This document shows, piece by piece, positions 34,087 to 43,047 of a stretch of 54,314 nucleotides of DNA. The translations under genes were made by a program, and so were the position numbers. Location of the stretch: assembly GCA_031551525.1 (NCBI GenBank), contig JAVBNN010000033.1:1-54314 (forward strand), given 5' to 3'. A model generated the notes under the pieces. The model had not been told where the DNA came from. It worked only from the letters and a program-made list of their open reading frames with translations, and did no database searches. Source of the DNA: JAVBNN01 sp031551525. GTDB taxonomy: Bacteria > Bacillota > Negativicutes > Acidaminococcales > JAISLQ01. Within the stretch, counting starts at the first letter, position 1. Each line of letters opens with the position of its first letter.

Positions 34087-35811
34087 ATGGAAATGGTCAA
34101 CGTTACAATAGATGGCAAAACCATCAGCGTCAACAAACAGGCTACGGTTTTGCACGCCGCCAGGAAAGCGGGCATAAAGATACCTTCGTTGTGCTATCAT
34201 CCAGAGCTGCGCCCGGAGGGAGCCTGCCGGGTGTGTGTAGTAGAAGTGGAAGGGGCCAGGAGCCTGGTGGCGTCCTGCGTATACCCGGTAAACGAAGGTA
34301 TGGTAGTCAGGACGAACACCGCCGCGGTTAGACAAGCCCGCAAAATGGTGGTCGAACTCATTTTGGCCAATCACTCTAAAGATTGCTTGTCCTGCGCCAG
34401 GAACCAAAACTGCGAATTACAGGAGATCGCCGCGGAAGTCGGCGTCAGGGACGTGCGTTTTGAAGGTGAACGCAAACTGCACAAGATAGACAACAACAAT
34501 CCGTCGCTAGTACGCGACAATGAAAAATGCATACTGTGCGGTCGCTGTATCAGGGCTTGTTCGGAGCGTCAGGGCACGCACGTCTATAGCTTTATCAACC
34601 GCGGTTTTGATACCACTGTGTCGCCGGCCTTTGGCTATGGCCTTGACCAGGCGCCCTGTACCTATTGCGGTCAATGCAGTGCGGTATGTCCTACTGGCGC
34701 TATAGTGGAAAAAGACGACACAGATAAAGTTTGGGCGGCGCTCAGCGACCCGACTAAGCATGTGGTCGTCCAGACTGCTCCGGCGGTCAGGATAGGCCTT
34801 GGAGAGACGCTCGGCATGAAGCCGGGCAGTGTGGTCACCGGCAAGATGGTGGCGGCGCTCCGCCATATGGGCTTTGACAAAGTATTCGATACGGATTTTT
34901 CTGCGGATCTGACCATTATGGAAGAAGGTTCAGAACTTATTCACCGTTTGCAAAATAACGGCAAATTGCCTATGGTAACTTCGTGCAGCCCGGGGTGGGT
35001 AAATTTCGCCGAGATAAAATACCCGGATCTTTTGGATCATCTTTCAACAGCCAAATCTCCTCAGCAGATGTTTGGCGCTCTGGTCAAGACCTATTATGCC
35101 GAAAAGAGCGGCATCGACCCGAAAGATATTGTGTCGGTTTCCGTCATGCCCTGCACGGCGAAAAAAGCCGAAGCAGTACGGCCGGAAATGAACTCCAGCG
35201 GTTACCGTGATGTGGACTATGTAATTACTACCCGCGAACTGGGGCGCATGATAAGGGAAACCGGTCTTGAATTTGATAAACTGAAAACCGAAGAATACGA
35301 TGACCCGATGGGTATCAGCACAGGCGCCGGCGTGATTTTCGGATCTACCGGCGGCGTTATGGAGGCGGCACTTCGGACGGTCTATGAAGTGCTGACGGAA
35401 AAAGAACTTGGCGCAGTTGAATTTAAAGCAGTACGTGGCCTGGAGGGTTTCAGGGAGGCCACGGTAAATATTGCCGGCATGGATGTCAAAGTAGCTGTGG
35501 TGCATACTTTGCAGGAGGCAGACAATATCATGCAACGCATCAGAGAAGGTGAGGCCGACTACCACTTCATCGAAGTCATGGCCTGCCCGGGTGGGTGCCT
35601 CGGCGGCGGCGGGCAGCCCATCCCGGTGAATCGGGAAATACGGGTGCAGCGGCAGGCGGCTATCTACGACTGCGATGAGTGCATGACGCTCAGAAAATCT
35701 CATGAAAATCCGGCGATCAAGGAACTCTATGATAGCTGGCTGGGCAAACCGCTGGGTGAGAAGTCCCACCATCTTTTGCACACCCATTATCATGCCCAAC
35801 ATCGGGGCTGA
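34087..35811 (+). CDS. hydA: [FeFe]-hydrogenase catalytic subunit HydA
   Basis: The H2-producing or H2-oxidising subunit, 574 aa. In order: a plant-type [2Fe-2S] domain (CYHPELRPEGACRVC), an His/Cys-ligated cluster (HSKDCLSCARNQNC), two [4Fe-4S] motifs (CILCGRCIRAC, CTYCGQCSAVCP), the H-cluster domain and a small-subunit tail (YDSWLGKPLGEKSHHLLH). H-cluster motifs are TSCSPGW (near residue 298), MPCTAKKAE and EVMACPGGCLGGG. The first motif has serine where the textbook sequence has the second cysteine. With HydB and the NuoE-like subunit it would couple H2 to NADH and ferredoxin. A terminator lies 140 nt after the stop. Confidence 0.95.
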   Translation: MEMVNVTIDGKTISVNKQATVLHAARKAGIKIPSLCYHPELRPEGACRVCVVEVEGARSLVASCVYPVNEGMVVRTNTAAVRQARKMVVELILANHSKDCLSCARNQNCELQEIAAEVGVRDVRFEGERKLHKIDNNNPSLVRDNEKCILCGRCIRACSERQGTHVYSFINRGFDTTVSPAFGYGLDQAPCTYCGQCSAVCPTGAIVEKDDTDKVWAALSDPTKHVVVQTAPAVRIGLGETLGMKPGSVVTGKMVAALRHMGFDKVFDTDFSADLTIMEEGSELIHRLQNNGKLPMVTSCSPGWVNFAEIKYPDLLDHLSTAKSPQQMFGALVKTYYAEKSGIDPKDIVSVSVMPCTAKKAEAVRPEMNSSGYRDVDYVITTRELGRMIRETGLEFDKLKTEEYDDPMGISTGAGVIFGSTGGVMEAALRTVYEVLTEKELGAVEFKAVRGLEGFREATVNIAGMDVKVAVVHTLQEADNIMQRIREGEADYHFIEVMACPGGCLGGGGQPIPVNREIRVQRQAAIYDCDECMTLRKSHENPAIKELYDSWLGKPLGEKSHHLLHTHYHAQHRG

Positions 35812-35952
35812 AGAAGGGACCAGTCGGGTATCACGTTCCTGTCTGTGCCGGCATGAAGCTAGGCAAGACAAAATTTTGAAACGAGTATTTACTGCTGGCA
35901 CAACAAAATAAATAATTGCCAGGATATTGGCATGATCAAAAATACCTCTTGA

Positions 35953-35990
35953 AACCAGCCCCTTTATTTATAGGGGGTTGGTTTTTTTTA
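35953..35990 (+). terminator. Terminator of the hydrogenase operon
   Basis: AACCAGCCCCT (35953-35963) pairs with AGGGGGTTGGTT (35972-35983) with one bulge, and is followed by TTTTTT. A strong intrinsic terminator. Confidence 0.85.
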
Positions 35991-36138
35991 TGAATAAAAC
36001 AATTTTTCGCATATAAAAAATAATTATTTTAAGAACATTTTAATAAAACTTTATTTAGAAATATATAATTCTGTAAAAATATACAGTGCGCGTTTCCTTA
36101 AAAAGCGCATTTTGCTGCGCTAATGGTAGTGCATAAAT
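35991..36138. other. AT-rich spacer upstream of the sigma-54 promoter, with inverted repeats
   Basis: The first hundred bases are AT-rich with no frame. Between 36086 and 36120 lie TGCGC and GCGCA as inverted repeats, and GCGCATTTTGCTGCGC (36105-36120). These are candidate activator-binding sequences for the promoter at 36139, although 20-50 nt is closer than most sigma-54 enhancer sites. Confidence 0.4.
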
Positions 36139-36155
36139 TGGCATGCCAGTTGCTT
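36139..36155 (+). promoter_or_regulatory. Sigma-54 (-24/-12) promoter
   Basis: TGGCAT-GCCAG-TTGCTT matches the RpoN consensus TGGCAC-N5-TTGCW, with GG and GC exactly 10 nt apart. It also overlaps the palindrome TGGCATGCCA. It lies about 215 nt upstream of the BKACE gene. The long 5' leader contains an ATGCC/GGCAT hairpin near 36261-36284. A sigma-54 activator gene is at 50298. Confidence 0.8.
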
Positions 36156-36371
36156 ATTATAAGATAGTCAAACGCGGCAATCCCTTTAGCAAATAGTCTT
36201 GCTACAAGAGAAAAAATTACTGGCATCAAAAAACTTGATAAACGCAGTACAACGCACTAAATGCCATGCTGTGTTTGAGGCATACAAGAGAAAGGGGGCG
36301 AAAGAATAATACATGCGCCGATTGGAAATAGGATAAATGGATGTGTAAACGTTAGTCAAAGGAGAAGAAAA

Positions 36372-37205
36372 ATGAAAAAAGTTATTATTACTGCTGCTCT
36401 TACCGGCTCCGTTCCCCCAAAAAACAGATTTCCGCAGTTGCCTGTGACTGTAGATGAAATCATCGAAGACGCGCTACGCTGCTATGATGCTGGCGCGGCG
36501 ATAGTGCATATTCATGTTCGGGATAAGATTACCGGATTTTCTGGACATGATGAAGGCCAGTTTCGCGCTATTAATGAAGGGATAAAAACCAGATGCCCCG
36601 ACGTGATTGTTCAGTTGTCCGGCGGTGGTCGTTTTGAGCTGGATGACTATTTGCGCAACAGTTCTTTGCGCTGCCATCCGGAAATGGCTACATGGACACC
36701 GGGGTCGGTCGGTTTTCCCACCGGCGCCTATATAAGCATGACCGAGTTTTACACAGAACAGGCCAGGTACATGTTTGAGCATAACATCAAGCCGGAAATA
36801 GAATGTTTTGACACCCACATGGTAAATAACGCCATAAAACTCCACAAAAAAGGTTTGCTGAAAGCGCCTTTGTACTTTGACTTTGTAATGGGCGTCGAAA
36901 ACGCGCAGGTACCCACGATACATCAGTTATCTTATCTGTTGAGCATGTTGCCGGAAAGTTCTGAATGGAATATAGCTGGCGTAGGCCCGAACCAGGTCAG
37001 CACCATACTGTGGGGCATGGGTAGCGGCGGGCATGTCCGCGTAGGTATGGAGGACAACCAGTTCCTGTATAAAGGGGTTGAAGGTAATAATCCTAAATTT
37101 GTGGAGCGGGTAGTCCGTATAGCCAAAGAGGTAGGGCGCGAGGTCGCCAGTTGCGAAGATGCGCGCGCTATACTGGGGCTGCCGTCGAGAAAAAAGAAAA
37201 AATAA
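36372..37205 (+). CDS. Beta-keto acid cleavage enzyme family (BKACE, DUF849)
   Basis: A 277-aa TIM-barrel enzyme of the family typified by 3-keto-5-aminohexanoate cleavage enzyme (Kce). These enzymes condense a beta-keto acid with acetyl-CoA and split it to acetoacetate and a new acyl-CoA, using Zn2+. The N-terminus ITAALTGSVPPK, the metal-binding HIHVRD and the C-terminal GGHVRVGMEDN are clear. The exact substrate cannot be told from the sequence. The gene heads a group with a VOC protein and a carboxylate transporter, behind a sigma-54 promoter. AAAGGAGAAG lies at 36359-36368. The tail is lysine-rich. Confidence 0.9.
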   Translation: MKKVIITAALTGSVPPKNRFPQLPVTVDEIIEDALRCYDAGAAIVHIHVRDKITGFSGHDEGQFRAINEGIKTRCPDVIVQLSGGGRFELDDYLRNSSLRCHPEMATWTPGSVGFPTGAYISMTEFYTEQARYMFEHNIKPEIECFDTHMVNNAIKLHKKGLLKAPLYFDFVMGVENAQVPTIHQLSYLLSMLPESSEWNIAGVGPNQVSTILWGMGSGGHVRVGMEDNQFLYKGVEGNNPKFVERVVRIAKEVGREVASCEDARAILGLPSRKKKK

Positions 37206-37291
37206 AAACTTGCAGGGTGTGTCATATGAGGGAAATAGACTAGTAACATTATTCATTAAGTACATGTTTGAGCCGTTTTACCGGAAAGGCG

Positions 37292-37312
37292 CTAAAACGC
37301 GCGAACTTTAAT
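37292..37312 (+). repeat. Intergenic repeat, copy 1
   Basis: CTAAAACGCGCG-N4-TTAAT lies 21-41 nt before the VOC gene start. The same pattern, with identical spacing, recurs at 37746-37766. Confidence 0.6.
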
Positions 37313-37332
37313 TATGAAAAGAGGGATGACAC

Positions 37333-37737
37333 ATGATAACAAAAATAAATCATCTGGCCATCGCTGTGCGGGACATGGACAAAGCCATAGCGTTTCACCG
37401 CGATGTCCTCAAGCTTCCCTATAACGGCCGTGAAGACGTGCCGGAGGCCGGTTGCAGCGTGGCGTTTTTTGAATGTGGAGAGGTGGAAGTGGAATTGGTA
37501 ACACCACTTGGAACGAACGGTTTTGTGACTAAACATCTGGAGAAGTTGGGCGAAGGTCTTTACCATATAGCCTATGAAGTTGATTCCATCAAAGATTCGC
37601 TGGATTATTTTGCTGCTAATAATATCCCTTTGCGTAACCGTGAGCCAAAACCTGGTTCTAGAGGCAGTAAAGTCGGTTATCTGAATGCAGAAGGCGCATG
37701 TGGAGTAGTAACCGAACTGGTGGAAATGCCTAAATGA
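37333..37737 (+). CDS. VOC-family protein, methylmalonyl-CoA-epimerase-like
   Basis: A 134-aa vicinal-oxygen-chelate protein with the epimerase-type layout: INHLAIAVRDMDKAI at the start, VEVELVTPLG in the middle, GLYHIAYEVDSI and a final VTELVEMPK. The metal ligands His (NHLAIAV), His (YHIAYEV) and Glu (TELVEM) are present. It may epimerise methylmalonyl-CoA or a related acyl-CoA. A closer epimerase candidate is at 44541, so this one may have another substrate linked to the BKACE enzyme or the transporter on either side. Confidence 0.8.
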   Translation: MITKINHLAIAVRDMDKAIAFHRDVLKLPYNGREDVPEAGCSVAFFECGEVEVELVTPLGTNGFVTKHLEKLGEGLYHIAYEVDSIKDSLDYFAANNIPLRNREPKPGSRGSKVGYLNAEGACGVVTELVEMPK

Positions 37738-37745
37738 AGAAAAGC

Positions 37746-37766
37746 CTAAAACGCGCGCCTCTTAAT
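37746..37766 (+). repeat. Intergenic repeat, copy 2
   Basis: The second copy of CTAAAACGCGCG-N4-TTAAT starts 8 nt after the VOC stop and lies 27-48 nt before the transporter start. Confidence 0.6.
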
Positions 37767-37793
37767 GCCAAATAAACAAGGGAGGGTTCGTAT

Positions 37794-39110
37794 ATGTTGG
37801 CTATTGTCGGTTTTTTAACGATATTTTTTATCCTTTTCCTGATCATTAAAAAATACACCTCTCCGTTGGTCGCGTTGTCCATAGTTCCCTGTATCGCATG
37901 TGTGATTGTAGGGCAGGGGGACAAGCTGCCCGGGTTTGCCACCAGCGGCGTAGCTAAAATCGCGACTACCGGCATCATGTTCATTTTTTCCGTAACTTTT
38001 TTCGGAATTATGAGCGACGCCGGCGCGTTTGATGTTTTTATAAACAAAGCTATTCATTTTTCCAAAGGCGATCCGGTAAAAGTTCTGGTGGCCACGTGGA
38101 TATTTACCATGATAGCCCATTTGGACGGTTCCGGCATTACTACAATTTTGTTGGTGGTGCCGCCGATGCTGCCCATAGTAGAGCGTCTGCAAATGACCAA
38201 ATTATATTTTTGCGCCATCTTTGGCATGAGCACCGGCATTATGAACGCAGTGCCCTGGGGAGGGCCGACTCTGCGGGCGGCTACCGCCTTGAATATGGAC
38301 GTTATGGATCTATGGGTGCCTTTTATACCTACGCAAATTTTCGGGCTTTTAGTGGTGTGTGCTTTTGCGGTGTACTGGGGTCGTAAAGACAAGGCCCGCC
38401 TTTTGAAAGAAGGCCTGCTGCACGATAGTGACAGTTTTAACGCGGCAGATTATATTATCCCGCTGACGCCTGAACAAGAAGTGCTGAGGCGGCCCAAGCT
38501 GCTGGTCGTCAATTGGATACTCATAATTATCGTTCTTGGCATGATGTGCGCTAACATAGTGACGCCGCTCATTGCGTTTATGTTTGGTGTTGTACTCTCG
38601 CTGATTATCAATTATCGCGATGCTACTGTGCAGAGGAAAATGGTCGATGAAAAAGGAAAAGACGCGCTCTTGTTATCTACTGTTATTTTTGCCGCGGGCA
38701 TAATGATGGGTGTATTGGGTGGGACCGGCATGTCTAAAGCGATGACGGTGGCTTTGGTTGGCGTCATTCCCGCTTCCTTCAGTCCGTTTATTGCACCGAT
38801 CGTGGGATTTTTCTCTATCCCGCTGCATCTGTTATTTGACCCTGACTCTTACTACTTCGGCGTAATGCCCATTATTGCCGAAGCGGCACAAGCTTTCGGT
38901 ATTCCTCCTGTAGACGTCGCGAGGGCCTCTATTATAGGGCAGACGACAACTGGCTGGACACTATCGCCAATGGTGGGAACGTTTTTTCTCTTTATCGGTA
39001 TGATGAAACTGGATATTGGCGACTGGCAAAAATGGGCTTTGAAATACTATATGATGGTCACGACTCTTATGACAATATTTGCTATGGTGACAGGTTTATT
39101 TACTCTGTAA
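37794..39110 (+). CDS. CitMHS-family carboxylate transporter
   Basis: A 438-aa membrane protein with about 11-12 hydrophobic segments, resembling the Mg/Ca-citrate:H+ symporters CitM/CitH. Typical blocks are AHLDGSGITTILLVVPPMLPI and GIMNAVPWGGPTLRAA in the first half, and PDSYYFGVMPIIAEAAQAFG with the SIIGQTTTGWTLSPMVG segment near the end. It probably imports a di- or tricarboxylate. GGGAGGG (37781-37787) precedes the ATG. Co-location with BKACE and a VOC enzyme suggests uptake of the acid they process. Confidence 0.85.
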   Translation: MLAIVGFLTIFFILFLIIKKYTSPLVALSIVPCIACVIVGQGDKLPGFATSGVAKIATTGIMFIFSVTFFGIMSDAGAFDVFINKAIHFSKGDPVKVLVATWIFTMIAHLDGSGITTILLVVPPMLPIVERLQMTKLYFCAIFGMSTGIMNAVPWGGPTLRAATALNMDVMDLWVPFIPTQIFGLLVVCAFAVYWGRKDKARLLKEGLLHDSDSFNAADYIIPLTPEQEVLRRPKLLVVNWILIIIVLGMMCANIVTPLIAFMFGVVLSLIINYRDATVQRKMVDEKGKDALLLSTVIFAAGIMMGVLGGTGMSKAMTVALVGVIPASFSPFIAPIVGFFSIPLHLLFDPDSYYFGVMPIIAEAAQAFGIPPVDVARASIIGQTTTGWTLSPMVGTFFLFIGMMKLDIGDWQKWALKYYMMVTTLMTIFAMVTGLFTL

Positions 39111-39850
39111 TTTCCATCGGCAAGTGCGTCTGTGATATAACCGTTTTTCCCGAGGCAAGGGCAAAAAGAAGTAATACAGTTAAAGTTATGCATCTGCAAA
39201 TTTAATGTTTGATAAATATGACTGTAGTTAAGTTGCTGAGAGTTGTATTGAGAATATCTACCGGGTTCGTTCGGGGCTGCCGTTATTGCGTCCCGGCCAA
39301 CCTCTTTTTTTATCCTTTCTTTTCTGTCTGCTTGCCTGGCGGGGGTGGTTTAAAAACCGAGAATTTTCTTTATTTACCTCTGGCAATCGACGTCTTTTTC
39401 TGTTACAATAAATACTATACGGTTATTTGACAAACAAGTTACATAAAAAGCTGAAAAAGCACGTTAAAAAACGCGTATTGTTAGCAGGAATTTTTGTAAA
39501 AATGTAGAAATATAAATGAGTAGTTTGACTGAAGTATAAGTGCTTTTTCACTACTCGCGCCAAACCAAGTTAATAGGGCCATCTGCGGCATATGGACGCA
39601 AAAAAACAAGATTTTTTTGTGAAAATATGTTATATGACAGTTTACGGCCAGGCTCTTTCCAGAGACCGGGTGATTAGTGGGCTGGCACTTGGTGTATTGA
39701 ATCCGCTTTAATTTAATTTAAGTAGGTTCATTTCTAGGTGGCTAGCTTTTTTATTTTTTCTGTGTGCGTAAATCCCGGGTTTTGTGGTATAGCCGCTTTA
39801 GCGGTTTCCCATTTCATAAAAGATATAAAAACTAAGGAGGATTCAGAAGA
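39111..39850. other. Long intergenic region before the propionate genes
   Basis: About 740 nt without a convincing gene. A terminator-like stem CCGGG/CCCGG (39261-39296) is followed, 8 nt later, by a run of seven Ts. A perfect TTGACA (39427-39432) and TTGACT (39524-39529) have no good -10 partner. A 73-codon frame at 39209 lacks an SD. CCGCTTTAGCGG (39792-39803) is a short palindrome close to the CoA transferase. Expected regulatory function, but no site can be assigned. Confidence 0.4.
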
Positions 39851-41356
39851 ATGATTGAAATTCGTGATCGCATCCGTAACAAAGCGCTGCACGCCAAGAT
39901 TACCACCGCGGAAGCTGCCGCGGCGATGATCAAAGATGGCATGAACATCGGCGCCAGCGGATTTACCCCCGCAGGCTACCCGAAAGCAGTGCCGCTTGCT
40001 ATGGCTGAAAGAGCCAAGAAAGAACCGTTCCGGGTCAATCTGTGGACCGGCGCGTCTGTCGGTAAAGAACTCGACGGAGCTTTCGCCGAAGCGGGCATTA
40101 CCAAAAAACGTCTGCCTTACCAGACCAACGATGCTCTGAGAAAGCTTATCAACACGGGCAAAGTCGATTATCTCGATCTGCATCTCAGTCATGTCGCGCA
40201 GATGTCCAGGTATGGTTTCTTGGGTGGCGGCGTGGATGTCGCTATTATCGAAGTTTGCGCCATCACCGAAGACGGCGGCTTGGTCCCGACTACTTCAGTT
40301 GGCAATAGCCCCTCTTTCGTACAAAGCGCCAAACAGGTCATTGTCGAAGTTAACGTAAGCCAGCCTTGTGAATTGGAAGGAATGCACGATATATATATTC
40401 CGCTCGATCCTCCCAACCGTCAACCTGTGCCTATCGTAAAAGCTGATGACCGTATCGGCACTACCTATATCCCCTGCGATCCCAGCAAGATCATTGCAAT
40501 AGTTCCCTGCGATATCATCGACGGTACTCGCGATCTGGCGCCCATTGACGACGATGCAAGGGCCATGAGCGGACACCTGATCGAATTTTTGCAGAACGAA
40601 ATCAAACAGGGCCGTCTGCCGAAAAACCTCCTGCCGCTGCAATCTGGTGTCGGCAGTGTGGCGAACGCTGTTATCTCCGGTCTGGTCAGCTCTCCGTTTG
40701 AAAACCTGTCGGTTTACACGGAAGTTATCCAGGACGGTATGTTTGATCTGATCGACGCCGGCAAGCTGGTAACTGCGTCAGGTACTTCGCTTAGCCCATC
40801 GCCTGGCGCCCTGAAAAAATTCTATGCCAATATCGAAAAATATTGCCCAAAGCTTGTGCTCCGTCCGCAAGAAATTGCCAATAGCCCTGAAATGGCTCGC
40901 CGCCTCGGCGTTATCGCCATGAACACTGCTATTGAGTTCGATATTTTTGGTCATGTAAACTCCACCCACACTGTAGGCACCAAGATGATGAACGGTATCG
41001 GCGGTTCCGGCGACTTTGCCCGTAACGGCTACCTGACCTTTTTCTTCACTAACTCGGTTGCCAAAGGCGGCGCTATATCGTCTGTCGTTCCCATGTGTTC
41101 GCACATCGACCACACTGAACACGATGTTGATGTATTCGTCACCGAACGCGGCGTGGCTGACGTTCGCGGCCTGAGCCCGAAAGAACGCGCCCGCGTTATC
41201 ATCAAGAACACTGCGCATCCTGATTATCAGCCGCTCTTGATGGATTATCTCGAAAGAGGAGAAAAAGCCACTGGCTTTGCTCATACACCCCATCTTATCG
41301 ATGAGGCGCTTTCATTCCATACCCGGTTCATGCAGACCGGCAGTATGAAGAAGTAA
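39851..41356 (+). CDS. Succinate/propionyl-CoA:CoA transferase (acetyl-CoA hydrolase/transferase family)
   Basis: A 501-aa class I CoA transferase of the Cat1/succinate-CoA-transferase type. The N-terminal domain (GASGFTPAGYPKAVP) and the C-terminal catalytic domain are present. The active-site glutamate probably lies in NTAIEFDIFGHVNST, followed by GGSGDFARNGYL. The context (mutase, epimerase, decarboxylase) indicates exchange of CoA between succinate and propionate or acetate. AAGGAGG is at 39834-39840. The third codon positions are C-rich and Ile is mostly ATC, unlike many neighbours, which suggests high expression. The mutase gene follows 16 nt later. Confidence 0.9.
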   Translation: MIEIRDRIRNKALHAKITTAEAAAAMIKDGMNIGASGFTPAGYPKAVPLAMAERAKKEPFRVNLWTGASVGKELDGAFAEAGITKKRLPYQTNDALRKLINTGKVDYLDLHLSHVAQMSRYGFLGGGVDVAIIEVCAITEDGGLVPTTSVGNSPSFVQSAKQVIVEVNVSQPCELEGMHDIYIPLDPPNRQPVPIVKADDRIGTTYIPCDPSKIIAIVPCDIIDGTRDLAPIDDDARAMSGHLIEFLQNEIKQGRLPKNLLPLQSGVGSVANAVISGLVSSPFENLSVYTEVIQDGMFDLIDAGKLVTASGTSLSPSPGALKKFYANIEKYCPKLVLRPQEIANSPEMARRLGVIAMNTAIEFDIFGHVNSTHTVGTKMMNGIGGSGDFARNGYLTFFFTNSVAKGGAISSVVPMCSHIDHTEHDVDVFVTERGVADVRGLSPKERARVIIKNTAHPDYQPLLMDYLERGEKATGFAHTPHLIDEALSFHTRFMQTGSMKK

Positions 41357-41372
41357 AAGGAGGATTTTGAGA

Positions 41373-43022
41373 ATGGGAAATGACAAATTGAAAGCCGGGA
41401 TGAAGGCTTACGAAGCTTCACTTGAAAAAGTGCTGGCCAAATCTCCCGAGCGCACCAACATGGAGGCAAACAGGCTGTACACTCCGCTTGATCTTGCCGA
41501 AGGCTTTGATTACGAAACCCATCTGGGTTTCCCTGGCGAATACCCCTTCACCCGTGGTGTTCAGCCGACAATGTATCGCGGCCGTTTCTGGACCATGCGT
41601 ATGTACGCTGGTTTCTCCACCGCCGAAGAGTCCAACAAACGCTACCGTTACCTGCTGGAGTCCGGTGGAACAGGTCTGTCCTGCGCATTCGACCTGCCGA
41701 CCCAGATCGGTTACGACTCTGATGACATGATCGCCGAAGGCGAAGTCGGTAAAGTCGGCGTTGCGATAGACTCCCTGAGAGACATGGAAATCCTCTTTGA
41801 TCAAATTCCTCTTGACAAAGTATCTACTTCCATGACCATCAACGCTCCGGCCTCCGTTTTGCTGGCCATGTATATCGCCGTTGCCGAAAAGCAAGGCATA
41901 GGCGCTGATAAACTTACCGGTACCATCCAAAACGATATACTCAAAGAGTATGCCGCTCGCGGTACCTACATATTCCCGCCTAAACCGTCCATGCGTTTGA
42001 TCACCAACATATTTGAATATTGCTCCAAAAACGTGCCGCAATGGAATACCATTTCCATCTCCGGTTACCATATCCGTGAAGCAGGCTCCACTGCCGCGCA
42101 GGAAATCGCCTTTACCATCGCCGATGGTATCGCTTACGCCGAAGCCGCCATCAAAGCCGGCATGGACGTAGATGCTTTTGCTGGCCGTTTGTCCTTCTTC
42201 TGGAACGCCCACAACAACGTGCTGGAAGAAGTTGCGAAATTCCGCGCTTCCCGCCGCGTATGGGCGAAAGTCATGAAAGACCGTTTTGGCGCCAAAAAAG
42301 CCAAATCGCAGATGCTGCGCGTCCACACCCAGACTGCCGGCTCCATGCTGACCGCGCAACAGGTTGACAACAACATCGTACGTGTTGCTCTCCAGACAGC
42401 CGCTGCCGTTATGGGCGGTACCCAGTCCCTGCACACTAACTCCAGAGATGAAGCCCTGGCTCTGCCGACCGAAGCGTCAGTACAGATAGCCCTGCGCACT
42501 CAGCAGATCGTCGCTTATGAAAGCGGCCTGGCCGACACTATCGACCCGCTGGGCGGCTCCTACTACGTAGAAGCTCTCACCGACAAGATCGAAGCCGAAT
42601 GCTGGGAGTACATCAAGAAAATAGATGAACTCGGCGGCGCGCCGACTGCTATCGAGCACGGCTACATCCAAAAAGAGATCCAGGAAAGCGCTTACAAATG
42701 GCAAATGCAAGTTGAAAAAGGCGAACGCGTTATCGTCGGTGTCAACAAATTCCAGGTCAAAGAAGAAGCTCCGAAAAATCTCCTGCGCGTGGATGCTTCG
42801 GTTGGCGAACTGCAAAAACAAAAACTTGCCAAACTGCGCGCCGAACGCGACAATGCTGCTGTTGACAAAGCTCTTGAAGCTCTCGAAGCAGGCTGCAAAG
42901 ACGAAAACGTCAACCTCATGCCGCTTATTCTGGCCGCTGTTAAAGCCTACGCAACCGAAGGTGAAATCTGCAACCGCATGCGCAAAGTATTCGGCGAATA
43001 CAAAGCTGCGACAACTCTGTAA
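41373..43022 (+). CDS. Methylmalonyl-CoA mutase, catalytic (large) subunit
   Basis: Rearranges succinyl-CoA and (R)-methylmalonyl-CoA using adenosylcobalamin. The 549-aa protein has the substrate-binding TIM-barrel domain with FTRGVQPTMYRGRFWTMR, ISGYHIREAGSTAAQE and GGTQSLHTNSRDEALALP. It ends before the B12 domain, which is a separate gene just downstream. This split form is known from several bacteria and archaea. ATG 41373 has AAAGGAGG at 41356-41363. Codon use is C-rich and biased, as in the CoA transferase. Confidence 0.95.
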   Translation: MGNDKLKAGMKAYEASLEKVLAKSPERTNMEANRLYTPLDLAEGFDYETHLGFPGEYPFTRGVQPTMYRGRFWTMRMYAGFSTAEESNKRYRYLLESGGTGLSCAFDLPTQIGYDSDDMIAEGEVGKVGVAIDSLRDMEILFDQIPLDKVSTSMTINAPASVLLAMYIAVAEKQGIGADKLTGTIQNDILKEYAARGTYIFPPKPSMRLITNIFEYCSKNVPQWNTISISGYHIREAGSTAAQEIAFTIADGIAYAEAAIKAGMDVDAFAGRLSFFWNAHNNVLEEVAKFRASRRVWAKVMKDRFGAKKAKSQMLRVHTQTAGSMLTAQQVDNNIVRVALQTAAAVMGGTQSLHTNSRDEALALPTEASVQIALRTQQIVAYESGLADTIDPLGGSYYVEALTDKIEAECWEYIKKIDELGGAPTAIEHGYIQKEIQESAYKWQMQVEKGERVIVGVNKFQVKEEAPKNLLRVDASVGELQKQKLAKLRAERDNAAVDKALEALEAGCKDENVNLMPLILAAVKAYATEGEICNRMRKVFGEYKAATTL

Positions 43023-43047
43023 GAGAGATTTTAGGGAGGGACTATAA

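Noticed and set aside
39209..39430. 73-codon frame in the long intergenic region
   Set aside because: No SD, no recognisable domain, and it spans a terminator-like stem and T-run.
39661..39700. TGGCAC at 39683 as a third sigma-54 promoter
   Set aside because: The -12 position has AT instead of GC at the required spacing.
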